Source of the DNA: Hymenopellis radicata
Lineage: Eukaryota; Basidiomycota; Agaricomycetes; Agaricales; Physalacriaceae
Assembly: GCA_015501595.1 (NCBI GenBank)
Contig: JADNRX010000698.1
Coordinates: 1-26,292, forward strand
Direction of reading: 5' to 3'
Length of the DNA: 26,292 nt
The position numbers were made by a program, and so were the translations under genes. Numbering within the stretch: position 1 is the first letter of the stretch; the number at the start of each line of letters is the position of its first letter. Below are positions 22,145-26,292 of the stretch, one piece after another. Under the pieces are notes generated by a model that searched no databases, was not told where the DNA came from, and saw nothing but the letters and a program-made list of their open reading frames with translations.

Positions 22145-24464
22145 ATGCCTCTCATCACTCTCAATCCTGCGCTGCGCTCCGTTGACCAGGGTGGAAAATC
22201 TCGTGCTCATCATCCCTCCGCGCTTGAGATTATCTTTTCCACTTCGTTGATCGTAACTAATTGGGGGACGGGCTGGTGAGTGGTATTGTATCCAGGCAGA
22301 GCTTGTTAATTAACCTTCTGGCATAGGCGACATCTTCTCCTCGTTTTTGACTCTTGGTCCTACCTTTTATTGGCGCTTCTTGATCTTTTATCACATATAA
22401 TTCCTGCTGTGCGGGACAACTTGAGCGTGTTTAGCACGGTGGATATCTTCTTGGGTGCGCAAATCCGCAGCACTGTTGAATCTCGCTGACCATCCATACA
22501 GGTGCCGCTTCCTTCATACCCTTACTATCTTACACATTCTTCATATTTCTCTTTACTAGCGCCGAATTACTCACTACATTGCCCCGACGCTTCCGAACTA
22601 TCGCCCAAACCATGCTCGTCCTCTTCATTCCCGCCATTGTGATCCTCAACGAGATAGCATCCCTAGCGGGGATATCACGAAGTGCGTCTAATCTCCTCCA
22701 TACCACCTCCGTTTCGTTGACAATATCACCTAGTGGGCGTAGGCGGTCGAATATTCATCGGCTTCAAGGATGATCGTGATCATGATATATGGCAATTCTT
22801 CACAAGCATGACACTCGCTCTCCACACGGCATACCAAGCCATCAACTTTTCTTTCGCCTTCTTTCGCCTTATAAAGGCCTTTCTCAACCAACGCGATCTC
22901 GAGGCGGCGTCTTCGGATCAAGGCTATCTCTTCAAAGGTACTGGGTGGATATCAGGTGGCTTAAAGCTCGGCGCTATTGAAACCGTCATCGGTTTTGCTC
23001 ACGCTGGGTTTGGTGGTGCAATAACGAGGCGTATTCTCCGCCTTCTGAGTCATGCGTGTATCAGTATTGGTGTTGTGAAAGGGTACGCGATCATGCTTTC
23101 TGCCGGCAACTCATAATTGACATTGAAATCAGGTTGGACACCATCGAAAACTTCGGAGAATTCCAACGAGTTACAGGCGGCAGTATGCAGAGCAGCCCGA
23201 GAACTCCTCGCGGGAGACGAATATCACATCCTCGAGTCCTCATCTCCAACCCTCGCTTGAGCACCTTCCGACAATTGTCACCCAGTGCTACCGAATTTCA
23301 CACGACTCCTCGTGCTACGAGCGCCACGAACGACCGAGGAATCGGCCCGCGCGCAACGACCGGCCTCGGCCTCGCCCAATTCACCGACCTCAAAACGCAA
23401 AAACCCGCGCAGCGCGTGACGATCCACTTCGCAGCGGGAGCTCCCAAGTTGCAAATGCGCTTCTCCGCGCTCGACATGCCTAGTCCGGCAACGATAGCGG
23501 ACTCTCTAAAGTCTCGTCCGGATCTCAGCGAGATGAATGACCGGTTGTCGGAGTATTATAGGTCGACGATAAGTGAACGGATGAGCAAGCCGGATATTTC
23601 GCATTCGCGGGGCGTGTCGCAGTTCACGACGGATTCGTCGATTGAGTGTGTGAGGGAATTGACGGCGCAGTTTCCTGTTTTGCCTGCGAAAGCTGTTGTG
23701 GCGGATCGCCAGTCGTGGGCTGAGCCAGATTCTCCTCCGAAGATCTACGGGAGAAGGGGCGCGCGCCTATCCGTAGGCGACTGAGTCAGTTGGTTTCTGT
23801 GCCCGAGGCGGACGAGGGTCTTCCGAGAAGTAGCGGCGAGCGGAAACGTGCGACAAAGTACCACGTCCCTGCGTACATGAACAGTCGGCGGTACTCTGTG
23901 ACCACCACTTCCGAGACTCCAGGGATGACAACTGCCCTCTCGGACGGCGCCACGACGCAGCCAACAACACCGGTTGACGACGAAGGGTACCAGGAGACAG
24001 CCGAGGACGAAGAGCGCGCCGCGCGCCTGCGCGACGTGCCCAGCCAGTGGCTCGAGTCGACGAACAGCGGCGTCGTCGAGCGCTACCGCAAGCCGAGCGC
24101 CGTGTCCTTCATCAGCTCGCCGCGTACAACATCAGCATCGGCAGCCCGCAGCACGCGCGCGAGCGCACCGTCTCCTGGGTGCAGAGCCCCTACGACGATT
24201 CCGTCATCACGCAGAAGGGCGCCGACCCGCTCGTGCGCGCGATACAGGGGAAGCATACTTCGCTGACGCGGATCAAGAGCATGGGCAAGGCGCCGAAGAA
24301 ATACACGCCGTCGCCGATGGCGCATCCGATGCGGGGAGCATACATATGAGCCGATTATGATCCCGCCGCGGGCGCCCGCGATGGTTGGGGTTGAGGCGGT
24401 GCAGGGATCGGATGCGGGGTCGATGAGGAGTTGGGGTCGAGTGAGTGACGGAATGGACACTTGA
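22145..24464 (+). CDS. Polytopic membrane protein with long disordered C-terminal tail, function unknown
   Basis: Five exons (22145-22275, 22327-22454, 22502-22681, 22734-23082, 23133 onward) join in phase. The first 260 or so residues hold six or seven hydrophobic segments, e.g. ALEIIFSTSLIVTNWG, LLLALLDLLSHIIPAV, SFIPLLSYTFFIFLFTSAE, TMLVLFIPAIVILNEIASL, ACISIGVVKG. The rest is a Ser/Arg/Pro-rich, probably disordered tail of over 400 residues (e.g. SSPRTPRGRRISHPRVLI), likely cytosolic and perhaps phosphorylated. The frame shifts by one missing base near 23765-23776 and near 24118-24122. At 24347-24349 a TGA ends the literal frame, but coding-like sequence (EPIMIPPRAPAMVGV) continues one frame away to TGA 24462-24464. 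I know similar unnamed agaricomycete proteins but no function. A receptor-like role is only a guess. Confidence 0.75.
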
Positions 24465-24699
24465 TTGTACTAGTGATAGATCTTCTTCGTTGTTTATTGT
24501 CATTTGGGAATACATGTCAGGCTCGTTGTTGTAGCGTACTAATAGTCCTGTTTTAATCGCGGGGTCTTGGCCGGCACCCGGTTGCTTATGCAATTGGCCC
24601 GATTAGGAATACATGTGACTCGTTTTTTTTCATCGCCCCGATGCGTCCTGGCCATGTCTATGGTCCCAGACGCGTCGTAATTCATTTCATTCAACCCAA
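24465..24699. other. Short intergenic region
   Basis: About 235 bp between the membrane protein gene and the RGG pseudogene. Nothing recognised. Confidence 0.5.
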
Positions 24700-25387
24700 A
24701 TGCATCCAGAATGGCATTACTCTGTTGAAGAAGATAAGCCAGTGTCAGGAGTGCCTTTAACAACATCTAGCAGTTTCCATTTCATGCAAGCAAGTGAACT
24801 CGAAACTCCGGTCAAAGAAACTACGGAGTGGGTCTCTGTTGATGCACCGGGACCCAAAGCTCATTCAGAGTCAACAACTGCTGTTAACGGATGGGTTGAT
24901 CCAATGGCGGATGAGATTCAATCTCCTAATGCTCAGGTACGTGCAACCACGAACATGCCCTAGGCTCCCGCCGCCGTTGATTGAGCCGATAAAGATGACA
25001 CTTTGCCGTCTCTCCTAAGTCTCTCTATGAAATTCACGCGTCGTTCAATCCTTCTGGCGCCATCGTTCAATCCTTCTGGTGCGGCGACACCCGCAGCTGA
25101 AAGCAATGGAGATGCACAGACGCCTGTCTCCGCCGAACCAGTACAGCCTGTTGAAGATGACGGTTTCGTCCAGGCTAAGAGCTGATGTGGCACTGATGTG
25201 GTTGTGGTAGCAAGCGTGGTGGGCACGGGGGAGAGCGTGGTGGATTCCATGGTCGTGGTTACAGCGAATTTCGTGGTGGCATCCGTGGTGAATGCGGACG
25301 TGGTGGCAGCAACTTCCGGGGTGATGGCGACTGAGTACGTGGTGGATATTGTCGTGGCAGCGGTGATGGCGAGGGCCGCGGATGTGG

Positions 25388-25395
25388 CCGTGGAC
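25388..25395. repeat. 8-bp target-site duplication, left copy
   Basis: CCGTGGAC immediately precedes the left terminus of the element. The identical right copy is at 25871-25878. Eight-base duplications are typical of hAT and also of P and Kyakuja-Dileera-Zisupton elements. Confidence 0.85.
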
Positions 25396-25431
25396 AGGAC
25401 CCCCGAAAATAGTGCCAAATGTGTGATGCCT

Positions 25432-25834
25432 GTGCGGATAAAATTTGAGGTTTTTGAAAATATGTATGGTACTTTTCCGGATAAAAATCGCACTTTTTGG
25501 GCAGGAGGTATGAGCCACAGTGCGGATAAGATTTGGGTCCACAGGAGGGTCTGATGCTGGTGCGGATAAAATCTGGGCACCTAAGACCACATAGCGCAGT
25601 GGGCAGAGCGCAACCCAAGATCGGGCTATTTTGGTCGCTTCGGTGGTTCGAACCTCACGGCAAGCGCTTCTTGACGCTCGATAGCATGGGCGCAGCGCGC
25701 CGCCGCCTGCCGGCGCCTGGTACCCGGCTCCGGCACGTCTGAGGCATAGTGCGGATAAAAATCGACCATTTTTTGAAGTCTGGTACGAAGTGCGGATACA
25801 CCTTCCTTTTTGGGATCCGGATAAGAATTTTGGG
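25432..25834. repeat. Seven interspersed copies of a GTGCGGATAAAAT-like motif
   Basis: Copies start at about 25432, 25476 (TCCGGATAAAAATC), 25520, 25560, 25749, 25790 (GTGCGGATACACC) and 25815 (TCCGGATAAGAATT). All are in the same orientation, all inside the element, four left and three right of the tRNA-like block. Several are followed by TTGGG or CTGGG. Subterminal motif arrays are typical transposase-binding sites in hAT-type elements. Confidence 0.75.
25585..25660 (+). other. tRNA-like block with pol III A and B boxes inside the transposon
   Basis: TAGCGCAGTGG (25592-25602) matches the tRNA A box and GGTTCGAACCT (25645-25655) matches the B box except for the last base, 53 bp apart. The D arm is perfect (GCGC at 25594-25597 and 25608-25611). 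The anticodon arm is degenerate (CCC, 6-nt loop, GGG), and no 3' partner of the 5' acceptor GACCACA follows. D and T arms look most like elongator tRNA-Met. It is probably a decayed or captured tRNA gene rather than a functional one. Confidence 0.55.
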
Positions 25835-25870
25835 TCGGGATCAGACATTTGGTAGCATTTTCGGGGTCCT

Positions 25871-25878
25871 CCGTGGAC
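25871..25878. repeat. 8-bp target-site duplication, right copy
   Basis: CCGTGGAC directly after the right terminus, identical to 25388-25395. The RGG reading of the pseudogene resumes from here. Confidence 0.85.
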
Positions 25879-26039
25879 ATGGCTGTGGATGTGGTGGTGA
25901 TTGTGATGGTAAGGCATTTCATGCCTGATACTGAAATTATTTGAAGCCCTGTATTGCTCCGTCATATGTCTTGTTGTCTATATGTTGATTTGCCACTGGA
26001 TGCATGGATGCGCGAGTACTAGGGAATTTGATAGTCTTA

Positions 26040-26292
26040 TCAGTACGAGAGCAGCAGATGGAGCATGGCAGAAGACGGTTTACTGCTCTTGTCAGCGTCG
26101 GTTATTAGCAGCAATAAGACTATCGACAACTCGTCCTTCCACATCAGGATGCGACTGATGACAATGTGCTTGATGGTTGCCTTGCCGTCAGGGCTGTTCC
26201 AGGCTATGGCGGCGAGCATTGAATCAAGGACAGACGCGAAAATGAGGGCACAAAAGACGTTTATTATCTGTGATCGTGGTGGTATAGGGAGA
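26040..26292 (-). CDS. 3' end of an unrecognised gene running off the right edge
   Basis: A minus-strand frame is open from the window edge to TGA at 26040-26042, about 83 residues. It reads for example FCALIFASVLDSMLAAIAW, KATIKHIVISRILMWKDE and LLLLITDADKSSKPSS. Composition looks coding, with a hydrophobic part, but no domain was recognised and no intron is visible. An 11-bp inverted repeat (GATAGTCTTAT / ATAAGACTATC) overlaps its 3' end. Confidence 0.35.
   Translation of the reverse strand, partial: LPIPPRSQIINVFCALIFASVLDSMLAAIAWNSPDGKATIKHIVISRILMWKDELSIVLLLLITDADKSSKPSSAMLHLLLSY

Larger units (their letters stand above)
25396..25870. mobile_element. Non-autonomous DNA transposon (MITE-like, hAT-type signature)
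   Basis: A 475-bp element without a transposase frame, bounded by imperfect inverted repeats of about 35 bp. The left end starts AGGACCCCCGAAAAT, and the right end on the opposite strand starts AGGACCCCGAAAAT, then shares CCAAATGT and TGAT. I count five mismatches and one indel. Exact 8-bp duplications CCGTGGAC flank it. The host RGG reading runs GGC CGT GGA C before the element and AT GGC TGT GGA after the second copy, so the empty site is in frame. AT-rich ends carry seven copies of a GTGCGGATAAAAT-like motif; the middle is GC-rich and holds a tRNA-like block. The duplication length favours hAT, but the termini do not start CAGGG, so KDZ or P-type origin is possible. Its terminal divergence suggests an old or diverged family. 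Confidence 0.82.
24700..25928 (+). pseudogene. RGG-box RNA-binding protein pseudogene, split by a transposon
   Basis: A continuous reading starts at ATG 24700 (or an earlier lost start): FHFMQASELETPVKETTEWV, then DKDDTLPSLLSLSMKF, then DDGFVQAK, then an RGG tail (KRGGHGGERGGFHGRG, IRGECGRGG, VRGGYCRG). It ends after the transposon with RGHGCGCGGDCDGK and TGA 25926-25928. The pattern resembles the C-terminal half of a basidiomycete RGG-box mRNA-binding protein. Four premature stops (24961 TAG, 24982, 25183 and 25332 TGA) are each one C-to-T or G-to-A change from CAG, TGG, CGA and CGA. One base is missing near 25195. A 475-bp element sits at 25396-25870. A 21-bp tandem duplication containing TTCAATCCTTCTGG lies about 25042-25080. 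The gene is clearly dead. Confidence 0.72.

Noticed and set aside
24950..24963. Intron of 27 nt ending at the TAG in the RGG sequence
   Set aside because: Too short for splicing; a C-to-T change from CAG in an uninterrupted frame is simpler and matches the other three stops.
25585..25660. Functional tRNA gene or a SINE
   Set aside because: The acceptor stem does not close and the anticodon arm is irregular. The surrounding TIRs and 8-bp duplication indicate a DNA transposon, not a SINE with an A-rich tail.
25432..25834. CRISPR-like spacing of a repeated motif
   Set aside because: The host is eukaryotic, repeats are short and variable, spacers are irregular, and the array lies inside a TIR element.

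Overview
The window is nuclear DNA from a filamentous basidiomycete, most likely an Agaricomycete. The evidence is dense short introns (about 40-65 nt, mostly GT-AG), a subfamily-C GH45 endoglucanase of the wood-decay type, and typical agaricomycete versions of an ABCC transporter, a P450, an acetate transporter and an OTU1 deubiquitinase. Genes are closely packed on both strands and nothing looks prokaryotic.

Layout: OTU1-type deubiquitinase (+, 5' end outside the window, to 1110); 22-exon ABCC/MRP transporter (-, 1674-7799); a gene-poor 1.6 kb; APE1/ExoIII-type AP endonuclease (-, 9439-10780); GH45 endoglucanase (+, 11736-12552); GPR1/FUN34/YaaH acetate transporter (-, 13125-14011); an unrecognised possible gene (+, 14589-15505); 15-exon cytochrome P450 (-, 16114-18465); SnoaL/NTF2-like protein (+, 19488-20066); a truncated inverted copy of that protein (-, 20285-20585); POP4/RPP29 RNase P/MRP subunit (-, 20651-21666); a polytopic membrane protein with a long disordered tail (+, 22145-24464); an RGG-box protein pseudogene (+, about 24700-25928) split by a 475-bp DNA transposon; and the 3' end of an unknown gene (-, 26040 to the edge).

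The most novel object is the transposon at 25396-25870. It has about 35-bp inverted termini and an exact 8-bp target duplication (CCGTGGAC). It carries seven copies of a GTGCGGATAAAAT-like motif and a tRNA-like block with recognisable pol III A and B boxes. Removing the element and one target copy rejoins the RGG frame exactly.

A second theme is data quality. Many conserved genes are broken by single-base gains or losses, mostly losses and mostly in homopolymers, while the encoded proteins otherwise look conserved. This points to residual sequencing or assembly errors, although GH45 and the AP endonuclease are intact. Gene models here were spliced by hand and those breaks are marked. The genes do not form one pathway. 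They combine housekeeping (DNA repair, tRNA processing, ubiquitin) with lifestyle functions (cellulose attack, acetate uptake, efflux, P450 oxidation). The only suggestive partnership is the divergent P450/SnoaL-like pair.
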